This document shows, one piece after another, positions 1-7,958 of a stretch of DNA of 64,000 nucleotides. Source of the DNA: Bradyrhizobium canariense (GTDB lineage Bacteria > Pseudomonadota > Alphaproteobacteria > Rhizobiales > Xanthobacteraceae); the NCBI RefSeq assembly GCF_019402665.1, contig NZ_VSST01000006.1, forward strand, positions 62,001 to 126,000, read 5' to 3'. Made by a program: the position numbers and the translations under genes. Numbering within the stretch: the first letter of the stretch is position 1; every line of letters begins with the position of its first letter. The notes beneath the pieces were generated by a model, which worked only from the letters and a program-made list of their open reading frames with translations, was not told the DNA's origin and did not search any database.

Positions 1-121
1 AGATGCCGGGGACAATGATGATCGCCGGCCCAGCTCCGCCGAACCGCAGGTAATGCTGCCGAATGCCGTTGGCTCGCACATTGGCGCCGTAAAGCAATCC
101 GGATGTCGCGGCACTGCTCAC
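1..121 (-). CDS. nicD: N-formylmaleamate deformylase NicD-like (alpha/beta hydrolase), N-terminal part only
   Basis: The first 40 codons are in the window; the gene runs off the left edge. It starts at GTG 121, whose last bases overlap the TGA of the upstream isochorismatase gene (GTGA overlap), so the two are translationally coupled. The residues ANGIRQHYLRFGG followed by a hydrophobic strand and PGI match the start of alpha/beta hydrolases of the NicD type, which release formate from N-formylmaleamate in aerobic nicotinate breakdown. The identification leans on this short stretch and on the neighbours NicF-like and NicC-like. Another alpha/beta hydrolase is possible because the catalytic Ser, Asp and His lie outside the window. 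Confidence 0.65.
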   Translation of the reverse strand, partial: MSSAATSGLLYGANVRANGIRQHYLRFGGAGPAIIIVPGI

Positions 122-834
122 GTCTGCTGATCCTCGATGTGGTCATCCGACAGCGCGCGAAGCCGCTCAATGGCGGCCTCCGTCGGCATGACATCCGCGT
201 ATTTGCTCGCAATATCGAACAGGTTAACGGCATGCGACGTGGGCGAGCGGTCGTAGACCGCGTCGCTTGGCACAATTGATTTGAAGTTCAACGCGCACGC
301 ATCCACGACCGAGGCCCGCACGCAGCCGCTGGTCGTGCAGCCGGTCACCACCAGCGAGTCGACGCCGGCACCGATCAGATACGTCGCAAGCGGAGTGCCG
401 AAGAACGCGCTTGCCTGCGTTTTCGGCAGGAGCAACTCGCCGGGCTCCGGAGCCACCTCGCGGACAAAGTCATAGCCCTCTGGCGGAATCCGCATGATAC
501 CCGGGATCTTCGCGGAGAACGCGCCCTGGTCCTGGCCCACCTTCCGCGCGACATGTGGAAAAATAGCCGGCCACTTCTTCTCGCGAAACAGCCGCACCAA
601 TTCGGCGATGTATGCGATGGCATGCCAGCCGGCCTCGCCGCAGCTGGTAGGGTATTGCTTGATCGCTTGGCGGATCGGCATCGGTCGGTTGCCAACCGAA
701 CGATACTGCACGTCGATGACCAGCAATGCCGGTCGTTTGCCGAATCCCGCCGCGTCACCCAGCCCGGCGAGGGCATAGGTCTCGCGCTCGTCCAGCGGTA
801 TCACATCGTCCCAGGGTTGCTTGATCCCAATCAC
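118..834 (-). CDS. nicF: Isochorismatase-family amidohydrolase, probable maleamate amidohydrolase (NicF-like)
   Basis: A 238-residue cysteine hydrolase of the isochorismatase fold. The expected triad is visible: Asp41 in LLVIDVQ, Lys138 in LLLPKTQASAFFGT and Cys171 in TTSGCVRAS, with the usual cis-peptide region just before the Cys. Family members hydrolyse amides such as maleamate, N-carbamoylsarcosine and nicotinamide. Placed between a NicD-like hydrolase and a NicC-like monooxygenase, the best guess is maleamate to maleate plus ammonia. It lies 33 bp downstream of the monooxygenase gene and overlaps nicD by 4 bp, so it belongs to the same minus-strand operon. Family assignment is firm; the substrate is inferred from context. 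Confidence 0.75.
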   Translation of the reverse strand: MIGIKQPWDDVIPLDERETYALAGLGDAAGFGKRPALLVIDVQYRSVGNRPMPIRQAIKQYPTSCGEAGWHAIAYIAELVRLFREKKWPAIFPHVARKVGQDQGAFSAKIPGIMRIPPEGYDFVREVAPEPGELLLPKTQASAFFGTPLATYLIGAGVDSLVVTGCTTSGCVRASVVDACALNFKSIVPSDAVYDRSPTSHAVNLFDIASKYADVMPTEAAIERLRALSDDHIEDQQT

Positions 835-867
835 TGTTGCGCTCCAGCGGTCAAAATCGTGAGCATG

Positions 868-2079
868 TCAGTGAAGCGGTACGGTGGTCGCATCGTACTG
901 GTAGATCCAATCGTATCGCGCAGCCGTCGCTTTCGGCGTCCACTGGGTCTTGATGTAGTCACCCGCCGTCTCCGGCCTGCACAGCGCCTGGTTATGGAAG
1001 ATCGGCAGCATGCCAGCCGCGGACTTCACGACCTTGGTGGTGCGATCGAGCCGCAGGCCCTGATACGACTTGAATGCCGCCGCGATGTCATCGGGATTCT
1101 CCTCGAAACAGCGGGCGAGGACGGATGCATCCTCCAGGGCCATGTTCACACCCTGCCCGAGGTACGGCAGCATTGAATGGCAAGCATCGCCGAGCAGGGT
1201 GATGCGTCCCTTCGACCACGTAGCCAGTGACGGCCGCACGAACAGGCCCCACTTGTTCAAGGTATCCACATTTTTGACCAGCTCGATGATGTCGGGATGC
1301 CAGCCCTCGAAGTCCTTCAGGCATTCCTCGACCGAGCCCTTCTCCGACCAGGATTCGAGCAGCCAGTCGTTATGGTCTACCTGACCCGAAAAGGTCATCA
1401 TGACCGTGTTCTGCCAGCGCACCGGATAGGCCGTGACGTGGGCGGTGGGCCCGATCCAGGTTGCCACCTCGGGTTCGCGCTGATGCGGCGCAAGGCGGTC
1501 GACCGGCACGAGACCACGCCAGGCAATGGCTTTCGTGTACTGGCTCTCGATGTTGCCGATCAGGCCAAGACGGACCTTTGAATGAGCACCGTCAGCGCCG
1601 ATCAGGGCGCGCCCTTCGACTTCGGAGCCGTCAGTGAGCTTAGCCCGAACCGCTTCGTCGTTTTGACTGAACCCTACAACGTGGGCGTTCAGATGAATGG
1701 CGCCCGGCTTCAACTGCCGCACGCCGTCAACGAGGATCTTCAGCAGGTGAGCACGCAGCAGCAAATAGGGCTGGTTGCGCGCCGCGTCGGAGCTCCGGTT
1801 GTAGAGGGGCCACCTATCACCGGTATTCCAGAGCCGGATCGAGCGTCGTTCGGCCGCGATGCAGTTCTGCTCGACCTGTTCGGTGAGGCCGAGATCCCGA
1901 AGAACTCGCACGCCGTTCATAGAGATCCAAAGACCCGCTCCTACTTCGCGCAACTCGGACGCTTGTTCAAATACGTCACAATCGATGCCGCGACGAAGCA
2001 GCGATAGCGCCATCGCCAAGCCGCCAATGCCGGCGCCGGCAATGAGGACGCTTGATTTATTGACCTTTTCAATGCTCAT
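868..2079 (-). CDS. nicC: FAD-dependent aromatic monooxygenase, 6-hydroxynicotinate 3-monooxygenase (NicC)-like
   Basis: Class A flavoprotein monooxygenase of about 403 residues. It has an N-terminal FAD Rossmann motif (GAGIGGL, residues about 15-21) and the late FAD-ribityl motif GDACHSMLPYLGQG typical of salicylate hydroxylase and NicC. NicC converts 6-hydroxynicotinate to 2,5-dihydroxypyridine with loss of CO2. The start ATG at 2079 is chosen because GGAG sits 7 bases ahead of it and because a longer reading (to 2151) would run into the [2Fe-2S] gene ending at 2117. Salicylate 1-monooxygenase is the main alternative. The neighbouring Mo hydroxylase, NicF and NicD genes favour a hydroxypyridine carboxylate substrate. 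Confidence 0.7.
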   Translation of the reverse strand: MSIEKVNKSSVLIAGAGIGGLAMALSLLRRGIDCDVFEQASELREVGAGLWISMNGVRVLRDLGLTEQVEQNCIAAERRSIRLWNTGDRWPLYNRSSDAARNQPYLLLRAHLLKILVDGVRQLKPGAIHLNAHVVGFSQNDEAVRAKLTDGSEVEGRALIGADGAHSKVRLGLIGNIESQYTKAIAWRGLVPVDRLAPHQREPEVATWIGPTAHVTAYPVRWQNTVMMTFSGQVDHNDWLLESWSEKGSVEECLKDFEGWHPDIIELVKNVDTLNKWGLFVRPSLATWSKGRITLLGDACHSMLPYLGQGVNMALEDASVLARCFEENPDDIAAAFKSYQGLRLDRTTKVVKSAAGMLPIFHNQALCRPETAGDYIKTQWTPKATAARYDWIYQYDATTVPLH

Positions 2080-2116
2080 GACATCTCCAACGATAATTTC
2101 GCTGTCTTGCAACGGG

Positions 2117-2605
2117 TTAGGCGACATCTTCGGAGACTTGCTCGGCGGCAAGGCTCCTTACGGCCTCGAAGATCTTGGTGTATCCAGTGCAACGGCAGAG
2201 GTTGCCGTGCAGGTAATGACGTATCTCTTCGTCAGTCGGATGCGGCGTTGCCTTCAACAACGCTGTGACCGCCATGATGAAGCCTGGCGTGCAGAAGCCG
2301 CACTGAAGGCCCCCGTGAAGCACAAACGCCTTCTGAATCCGTGACAGGCCATTGGGCGGCGTCACGCCCTCAATTGTCGTGACCTCGCGCTGATCGACAT
2401 CGACGGCGAGTGTGGTGCAACTCGAAATCGGCTCACCGTCGAGCAGTACGGTGCACGCGCCGCACACCTCCATGTCACAGGAGCGCTTGGTTCCCTTTAA
2501 GCCAAGACGATCCCGGATAAGGTCGAGCAATAGCGTATGGACTGGAACGTCGACCGCTATCACTAAACCGTTCAACGAGAATGAAATCGGCAACACGCGT
2601 GTCAT
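2117..2605 (-). CDS. Molybdenum hydroxylase, [2Fe-2S] subunit (xanthine dehydrogenase / CoxS family)
   Basis: A 162-residue small iron-sulfur subunit. The plant-type cluster ligands are Cys43, Cys48, Cys51 and Cys63; the second cluster ligands are Cys102 and Cys105 (QCGFCTPGF) and Cys137 and Cys139 (CRCTGY). It passes electrons from the molybdopterin site to FAD. The start ATG at 2605 follows the stop of the FAD subunit by one base; the reading frame is open 39 codons further upstream, but that stretch has no family similarity. With the FAD and Mo subunits it forms a three-subunit hydroxylase that inserts water-derived oxygen into an N-heterocycle, here probably nicotinate or a relative. Confidence 0.9.
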   Translation of the reverse strand: MTRVLPISFSLNGLVIAVDVPVHTLLLDLIRDRLGLKGTKRSCDMEVCGACTVLLDGEPISSCTTLAVDVDQREVTTIEGVTPPNGLSRIQKAFVLHGGLQCGFCTPGFIMAVTALLKATPHPTDEEIRHYLHGNLCRCTGYTKIFEAVRSLAAEQVSEDVA

Positions 2606-2606
2606 T

Positions 2607-3476
2607 TCACGTGCCCCCGCCTGCGGCGATCGCCTCTTCGGCGTTTCGCAGCAGCAAGACACCTGCAAGGTGGCGCTTATAGTCGGCGCCGCCATGCCGA
2701 TCCTCATTGACTTCAAGCCCATCTAGCGCGGTCGTGAGCACAGCCTCGATGGCCGGACGGACTTCGCGAACACGGAGGCCCCGAAGAGCGTCCTCGACCA
2801 CCTTCAAAGGTTGAGGTCGCGAGCCGAGCGCTCCGACCCGCACGCGGGCATCTTTGATCGTTCCTTTGCCAGCGTCCATGGACCAGGCCATCGCGACGTT
2901 CACGGAGGGCCTCTCTCCATGCTTGAACCGCCGATAGGTCACCGGGCCGTTCGGGCACGGAAAGACAACGAGTGTCAGCAACTCGTCCGGCTCTCGTATC
3001 GTTTCCAGCTCACTTCGGATGAAATCGTCAGCGTGAACGACGCGCGTACCGTCGCGGCCAATGAGCACGAGACGCGCATTAAGAGCCGCGAGCAAGGTCG
3101 GAGGATCGGCGTGCGGTTCTCCAAAACAGAGATTGCCACCGATCGTGCCGACGCTGCGAACCCTAATGTTCGCCACATCGGCACAGAGCGACGACAGCGC
3201 TGGCACATGCTCGCGAACAACAGGATCACTGCTGATCTTCTTGTGCGTACAGCGCGCACCGATTTCGATATCATTCGCATCGTTCAGAGCAATGCGATCA
3301 AGTCCGGGGATACCCTTGATGTCGATAAGCCGGTCCGTATGGATGACGCGCATCTTCATCGCCAGCAGCAGTTCGGTTCCGCCGGAGTAGAACATGCCGT
3401 CACCGGAATCCTCGACCGAACGCACGGCGTCGGCAATCGTCGAAGGCCTCTCGAATTCGAAGGGCAATGGGAGCAT
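2607..3476 (-). CDS. Molybdenum hydroxylase, FAD-binding subunit (CoxM family)
   Basis: About 289 residues. It shows the FAD-binding signature YSGGTELLLAMK near residue 35 and the glycine-rich segment VGTIGGNLCFGEPHADPP near residue 115, both diagnostic of CoxM/XdhB-type FAD subunits. It accepts electrons from the [2Fe-2S] subunit and reduces an acceptor. ATG 3476 is preferred; TTG 3482 is possible and would overlap the upstream CoxG-like stop. The operon order is Mo subunit, CoxG-like, FAD subunit, Fe-S subunit. P. putida NicAB uses a cytochrome-fused subunit rather than an FAD subunit, so this enzyme is not a simple NicAB orthologue. Confidence 0.9.
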   Translation of the reverse strand: MLPLPFEFERPSTIADAVRSVEDSGDGMFYSGGTELLLAMKMRVIHTDRLIDIKGIPGLDRIALNDANDIEIGARCTHKKISSDPVVREHVPALSSLCADVANIRVRSVGTIGGNLCFGEPHADPPTLLAALNARLVLIGRDGTRVVHADDFIRSELETIREPDELLTLVVFPCPNGPVTYRRFKHGERPSVNVAMAWSMDAGKGTIKDARVRVGALGSRPQPLKVVEDALRGLRVREVRPAIEAVLTTALDGLEVNEDRHGGADYKRHLAGVLLLRNAEEAIAAGGGT

Positions 3477-3478
3477 GA

Positions 3479-3928
3479 TCAAGCCGCGCCCAACATTTCT
3501 TTGAGCCGCCTCTCGAACTCCTCGAAGTTCTGATCGACGCGACGCTTGATGACGCCGAACCCCATAGTTGCGAGGCGACCTTGCACGTCGACCTTCGCGT
3601 CCACAGCGAATGTGGACCCCGACCCCTCCGGCGTTACGGTTACGTCGAGAACGACCGCCAGCCTCGTCCCGGTGAACTTGTCGCGGCCAGTGGCGCGCGT
3701 GCGGACGTGAGACGGCTCCGTTAGCGATTCAACGATGATGTCGGCCGGGACCTCAACCTTGAAAGGGCCGATCTTCTGTTTGACGGTCGCCTTGTAAGTT
3801 GCAAGCCGCTCGATTTCCTCGACTTTTTCGCAGCCGGGGATGCAGCCCGATATGCGAGGCACGTCGAGCAGCGTGCTCCAAAGCTCGGCCGGCGTCGCTG
3901 GCACCATCATCGACATATTGAATTCCAT
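3479..3928 (-). CDS. SRPBCC / CoxG-like protein
   Basis: A 149-residue START/SRPBCC-fold protein with the CoxG pattern: PATPAELWSTLLDVPRISGCIPGCE at the N-terminus (residues about 10-34) and a C-terminal segment about control of the final helix. CoxG-type proteins are encoded beside carbon monoxide dehydrogenase and other Mo hydroxylases and have been linked to recruiting or maturing the enzyme at the membrane. ATG 3928 has an AGAGGA sequence about 9 bases upstream. The gene lies 4 bp after the Mo subunit stop and just ahead of the FAD subunit, so it is co-transcribed and probably serves this hydroxylase. Confidence 0.82.
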   Translation of the reverse strand: MEFNMSMMVPATPAELWSTLLDVPRISGCIPGCEKVEEIERLATYKATVKQKIGPFKVEVPADIIVESLTEPSHVRTRATGRDKFTGTRLAVVLDVTVTPEGSGSTFAVDAKVDVQGRLATMGFGVIKRRVDQNFEEFERRLKEMLGAA

Positions 3929-3932
3929 GAAT

Positions 3933-6242
3933 TCAGTTCCTCTTCTGCAGGGCGCGCCATACCTTTTCAGGGGTCATTGGTAGGTCGGTGATCCGAATGC
4001 CGTAAGCAGCGAACAGCGCATTGGCGATCGCTGGCGCGACCGGAAGGATTGCTCCCTCGCCCATACCCTTGGCGCCGCCTGGGCCAGGACCGTCGCCATT
4101 TTCGACAAGGATGGTGTCGAACACGAGGGGAACGTCGGAGATGCGCGGTATCGAATAATCGATCGGCGTCGCATTGATCGGCTGGCCATCCTCGAACTCC
4201 AGGACTTCATAAAGTGCGTGTCCGAGGCCCATGATCGCAGCCCCCTCGTCCTGCCCTTCCGCGGCGACGCGATTGATCACGCGGCCGACATCAGCGGCGC
4301 TGGCATATCGAGGCACATGGATCTCGCCGGTGTCTTCATCGACAACGATCTCAGCGAGGCCCGCGGAAGTCTCCCAGAACAGAGGGGACTCAACCAGGGC
4401 GCCCTTCTTCGAGCGTGGCGTAATCGCGCCGCGGCCGATGACCTCTCCCGAATCGACACCCAGCGTGCGGTGAAAAATCTGGTGGAAAGTGAGAACCTCG
4501 GATCCGGTCGTGACACCGCCCTCAACAAGCGAGAGGTTCTCCCGGGGAAGCTCCCAAACATCAGCAACCATTTCGAGTATCTGATCGGCTGCGTCGAGTG
4601 CGGCATTCTCGACGGAAAGGCCGACGACCACGGTCGATCGGCTTGCGCCTGTGCCCCAGTCGTAAGGGGCGACGGCCGTATCGGTGCGCAAGACGGTTAC
4701 CGCGGAGGCTGGCTGCTTCAAGGTCTGCGATGCGATGCGCGCCATGGTCGCGTGCGCGCCCTGGCCGACTTCAATGCTGGAGACCGAAACGAGGATCGAC
4801 CCGTCGATCTTGAGACGTACGATCGCGTTACTAATCGGCGTATTGGCCGGATCGGTCGCGGCGACTGCCAATCCGCGCGCTTGCCGGTTGGAGGCCTTCA
4901 CCTCCGATGCGAACGACTGGGTCACTCGGCCCATCAGCTCACTCATATCCATATCGAACGCCCGCAAATCGGGGCGGATGCGCTCACCGCGGGACGCCAA
5001 ATTCCGCAACCGAAACTCGGACGGATCCATGCCGATTGCCGCCGCGACATTATCCATGTGCGATTCTTTGGCCCAAACAGCTTGCGGCCCCCCGATCGAG
5101 CGGAACGCCGCACCTGGAACGGTGTTCGTGTAGACCGCGCAGGCCTCAAGACGCAGATTGGGCACCGCGTAGGGGCCCATGATGCGATTTGCCGCTTTAG
5201 TGGCGACGGCCGAGCCTGTGTCGGAATATGCCCCGCCATCGAGCAGCAGTTTGGCGCTCTTGGCGAGGATCCGTCCGTTGGCGTCCACAGCCGTTCGAAT
5301 CGTGATGTCGGCGCCCAACCTTCTGCACGTGAGCATCGATTCAGCTATGGATTGGGCAATCCGGACCGGGCGTTGCACCTTCCACGAAGCAGCGGCGACC
5401 AAAGGCTCAATCTTCACCGAGGCCTTGCCGCCAAACCCTCCGCCGACAAACGGAACGATCACCCGGACCTTGGCCAGTTGCAGCCCGAAGAGGCGCGATA
5501 GCACTTTCTGAACAGCGGTCGGCGTTTGTGCACCTGCCCAAACCGTCAGAGAGTCCCGCTGGAAATCCGCAATGACCGCATGCGGCTCCATTGCGAAGTG
5601 AGAAATGGCCGGGAAAGTGAAGCGATCTTCGTGGATATACGCTGCGGTCGCCTCCGCCGCGTCAACGTCTCCGACGTTGTTCCGGTAAGTGTGGAAAATG
5701 TTGGTGTTCTGGGTCGGCCGGGCGCCGCCCTTGAAATAAAAGTCTTCCAGATTTTCATGGCGCTCGTGGATGAGCGGCGCTTCTTCCGCCAGGGCTTCCT
5801 GGATGGTCGTTGCGCGCGGAAGGTCATCGTATCCCACATCGACTAGTTCTGCGGCGTTTTCTGCGATCTCGATTGTCTCCGCGATCACCACGGCGACGGG
5901 TTCGCCCACATATCTCACGCGGTCGGTCGCAATGATCGGCCGGTCTTTAAGCACAACGCCCCAGTTACCGAACGAGGCGACGTCTTCGCCGATCAGCACG
6001 TCCACAACGCCGTCCATGGCCCGTGCAACGCTCGAATCGATAGAAGCGATGCGGGCATGAATGGCTGGCGAGCGAACCACAAACCCATGCAGCATCCCCG
6101 GAACCGTCAGGTCGGTAACGTACTCGGCGCGGCCCGTAACCTTTTCGATCAGGTCGGGCCGAACGGAACTCATGTTGTCAATCGCCGACATACGCAAATC
6201 CGATGGTACTTTGGTGCGCCGGTCCGTAAGGCGTGAAGCCAA
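3933..6242 (-). CDS. Molybdenum hydroxylase, molybdopterin-binding catalytic subunit (CoxL / XdhA family)
   Basis: Up to 769 residues. The N-terminal a/b hammerhead domain begins with KVTGRAEYVTD. The Mo-cofactor motif GGGFGGK lies in the first half, and the catalytic glutamate motif GAKGMGEGA is near the C-terminus, so the active-site base is present. It would hydroxylate a heteroaromatic carboxylate, with nicotinate to 6-hydroxynicotinate the leading candidate given the NicC, NicF and NicD-like genes downstream. The ORF opens with TTG 6242; ATG 6191 or 6173 could be the true start and none has a strong Shine-Dalgarno. The gene heads the minus-strand operon and faces the MarR gene across tandem operators. 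Confidence 0.88.
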   Translation of the reverse strand: MASRLTDRRTKVPSDLRMSAIDNMSSVRPDLIEKVTGRAEYVTDLTVPGMLHGFVVRSPAIHARIASIDSSVARAMDGVVDVLIGEDVASFGNWGVVLKDRPIIATDRVRYVGEPVAVVIAETIEIAENAAELVDVGYDDLPRATTIQEALAEEAPLIHERHENLEDFYFKGGARPTQNTNIFHTYRNNVGDVDAAEATAAYIHEDRFTFPAISHFAMEPHAVIADFQRDSLTVWAGAQTPTAVQKVLSRLFGLQLAKVRVIVPFVGGGFGGKASVKIEPLVAAASWKVQRPVRIAQSIAESMLTCRRLGADITIRTAVDANGRILAKSAKLLLDGGAYSDTGSAVATKAANRIMGPYAVPNLRLEACAVYTNTVPGAAFRSIGGPQAVWAKESHMDNVAAAIGMDPSEFRLRNLASRGERIRPDLRAFDMDMSELMGRVTQSFASEVKASNRQARGLAVAATDPANTPISNAIVRLKIDGSILVSVSSIEVGQGAHATMARIASQTLKQPASAVTVLRTDTAVAPYDWGTGASRSTVVVGLSVENAALDAADQILEMVADVWELPRENLSLVEGGVTTGSEVLTFHQIFHRTLGVDSGEVIGRGAITPRSKKGALVESPLFWETSAGLAEIVVDEDTGEIHVPRYASAADVGRVINRVAAEGQDEGAAIMGLGHALYEVLEFEDGQPINATPIDYSIPRISDVPLVFDTILVENGDGPGPGGAKGMGEGAILPVAPAIANALFAAYGIRITDLPMTPEKVWRALQKRN

Positions 6243-6610
6243 GGTCCGGGGAGCAATCTTAGGACACTACAACATTTATCACTTGTATGCAAGTGCTGCA
6301 CTTGCTTGCAAGTATTAGATGTTCTCTTCCCGTGATCGGAGGCAAGCCGGAGCGAATCGGTCTAGCCCAGCGCGTGCGAGAATGGGTTTGCCTCTTAGGC
6401 GGAGCGGATTTCGATATGCGAACGACGGACGCATCGAAGCGAGCCACTTCCGGGGCTCTCAACGAAGCAAATCGCATTAAACAGAATGAAGTCGAACAAA
6501 GATGGATTTCCTAGGTCGGGAAATGTAGACAATCGGCCGGCACCGGAGACCTTCGGAGCTTGAGGCCTGTATTTCTTGAACTGAGGCAACCTACGGCAAG
6601 GAAGCAAAAA
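6243..6610. other. Divergent intergenic region between the Mo-hydroxylase operon and marR
   Basis: About 370 bp separating the minus-strand hydroxylase operon from the plus-strand MarR gene. It carries the tandem palindromes at 6280-6314, within 75 bp of the operon start. No other conserved coding sequence or RNA is apparent. Confidence 0.6.
6280..6314. promoter_or_regulatory. Tandem palindromic operators, probable MarR binding sites
   Basis: Two near-identical inverted repeats lie 19 bp apart, start to start: CACTTGTATGCAAGTG at 6280-6295 and CACTTGCTTGCAAGTA at 6299-6314. Each has CACTTG / CAAGT(G/A) arms around a 4-bp core. MarR dimers commonly bind palindromes of this size between their own gene and the operon they repress. 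The sites sit about 40-70 bp ahead of the hydroxylase start, a suitable position for repression. That this MarR protein binds here is inferred from position. Confidence 0.7.
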
Positions 6611-7081
6611 GTGGTGCAACCCAAGACAAAGCCGCGCGCGGCCGGGAAAGTGAAAGAAGCTATAGATTCGTACCGGCTGGATGACGCACCGGGCTTTTTG
6701 TTGCGAGTCGCGCTCCGTACTCACACGTCCATCTTTGCCGCTAAGATGATTGAAGAATTAACGGGGCCCCAATTCTCGACGCTAGCGAAATTGAAGGAGG
6801 TAGGCCCTTGCTCGCAAAACCACTTAGGACGGCTAATTCATTATGATTCGGCGACCATCACCGGCGTTATCAATCGCCTGAAATCTCGCGGCCTCATCAA
6901 GAGCTCCAAAGACCCTCTGGATCCGCGGCGACGCGAGATAGATTTGACTGAGAAGGGAAGACGGATAGCGGACGCAGCGATTGAAACTATTGGCGAGATT
7001 TCCGGCGAGACATTCGCTCCGCTGACCCAAGATGAATATCGAGCGCTCACCGAAATCTTGAAGAAGATCATACGACGCTGA
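6611..7081 (+). CDS. MarR-family transcriptional regulator (NicR-like)
   Basis: About 156 residues from GTG 6611, which has AAGGA some 8 bases upstream; the frame is open from TTG 6560. The N-terminus YRLDDAPGFLLR is followed by a winged-helix domain with a recognition helix in YDSATITGVINRLKSRGLI and the MarR wing DPLDPRRREIDLTEKG. In Pseudomonas putida the nicotinate genes are repressed by the MarR protein NicR, relieved by 6-hydroxynicotinate. The divergent arrangement here and the tandem palindromes suggest the same logic. The ligand is inferred. Confidence 0.85.
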   Translation: MVQPKTKPRAAGKVKEAIDSYRLDDAPGFLLRVALRTHTSIFAAKMIEELTGPQFSTLAKLKEVGPCSQNHLGRLIHYDSATITGVINRLKSRGLIKSSKDPLDPRRREIDLTEKGRRIADAAIETIGEISGETFAPLTQDEYRALTEILKKIIRR

Positions 7082-7122
7082 TCAACCGGCTTCGAGCGGC
7101 ACTAGATATCGTCAGCAGCCGA

Positions 7123-7151
7123 GAAAAAGGGCCCGGCGATCGCGCCGGGCC
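7123..7151 (-). terminator. Rho-independent terminator on the minus strand
   Basis: A 9-bp perfect GC stem (7130-7138 with 7143-7151) and a 4-base loop, followed on the minus strand by CTTTTTC. It would end transcripts coming from the unknown gene and lpd remnant upstream. The plus strand has no T-tract, so it does not serve marR equally well. Confidence 0.75.
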
Positions 7152-7574
7152 GAGTAGAGGGAGGAAAACGAAAGATCGCAAATCTTTCGCAGACGCCGAA
7201 TGCGGAATTCGATCGTAGAAACCCAACGAACGACCTCCGGCAGCAATACTATCGTACATGTCAGACCGCATTTTGTGCTGAAGTCGGCATCTCTCCGCAC
7301 CGTTTCCGGCATTTGACGGGTCGTACGATTTCGACAGCACGACAAAGAGCGCGCGCGAGACTTGGAAGGTCCCGATCACCAGGCTCCACGCGTCCGGTTC
7401 ATTTCATCGCCCGGCTCCGATCTCGCAATGCCCGCACCGCCGTACCCGCCTTTGCAGTTCAGAGATCCGAATCTCCTGCCAAGGGATGACTGCCGGTCCC
7501 CGTTGCGTCGATGAGTATCTATTCCATGACTCTGCGCGCTGAATGAATCGTGCTAGTGACCCGAGGGGCTGTCC
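7152..7574. other. Non-coding part of repeat copy A
   Basis: About 420 bp between the terminator and the unknown gene. Small minus-strand ORFs exist in several frames, but the matching region at 41.6-42.0 kb preserves bases without preserving one frame cleanly, so coding is not supported. I cannot assign a function. Confidence 0.5.
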
Positions 7575-7931
7575 TCAATCGTCCCTACCTAGCGCGCGGA
7601 GTATCTTCCTTCTATAGCTCGCCAGGTCGAACAGGAGTCTTGGCACTCTTTTGAGCGCAATCGCCTTGCCCTCGATTGCGAGATGTAGAACTCGTACCAA
7701 TCTGGCAAGACCAAGTTCTACAAACGCGAGCCGAACATGCGGATCGTTCACAATCCTGAGCTGGTTGTCTACAATGACGATGGATGCCGCGAGATCAGGT
7801 TTCGTCTCCAGAACGAAGTCTCGACATGCCGCGGCAAATTCCTCCTCTTGAACGCTCAAAGGTACCTTTACTTCCCTGCGAGAACTCCCCGCCATATTCG
7901 GGTCCCCTATGAACGAACGGCAGCGAGGCAC
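7575..7931 (-). CDS. Conserved hypothetical protein, unknown function
   Basis: I do not recognise this protein. The ORF gives 118 residues, possibly starting at an internal ATG (7895). It has a mid-part KPDLAASIVIVDNQLRIVND and a helical basic C-terminus rich in Leu and Arg; no signal peptide or membrane segment is evident. It lies 27 bp downstream of a broken lpd fragment in the same direction and ahead of a terminator. Its second copy at 42.0-42.4 kb is frameshifted by one base and has lost its stop, while the bases of this copy keep the frame open. That supports a real gene at least in the ancestor. Confidence 0.5.
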   Translation of the reverse strand: MPRCRSFIGDPNMAGSSRREVKVPLSVQEEEFAAACRDFVLETKPDLAASIVIVDNQLRIVNDPHVRLAFVELGLARLVRVLHLAIEGKAIALKRVPRLLFDLASYRRKILRALGRDD

Positions 7932-7958
7932 CTGATGCCGGCTCAGGTTTTTGGATTT

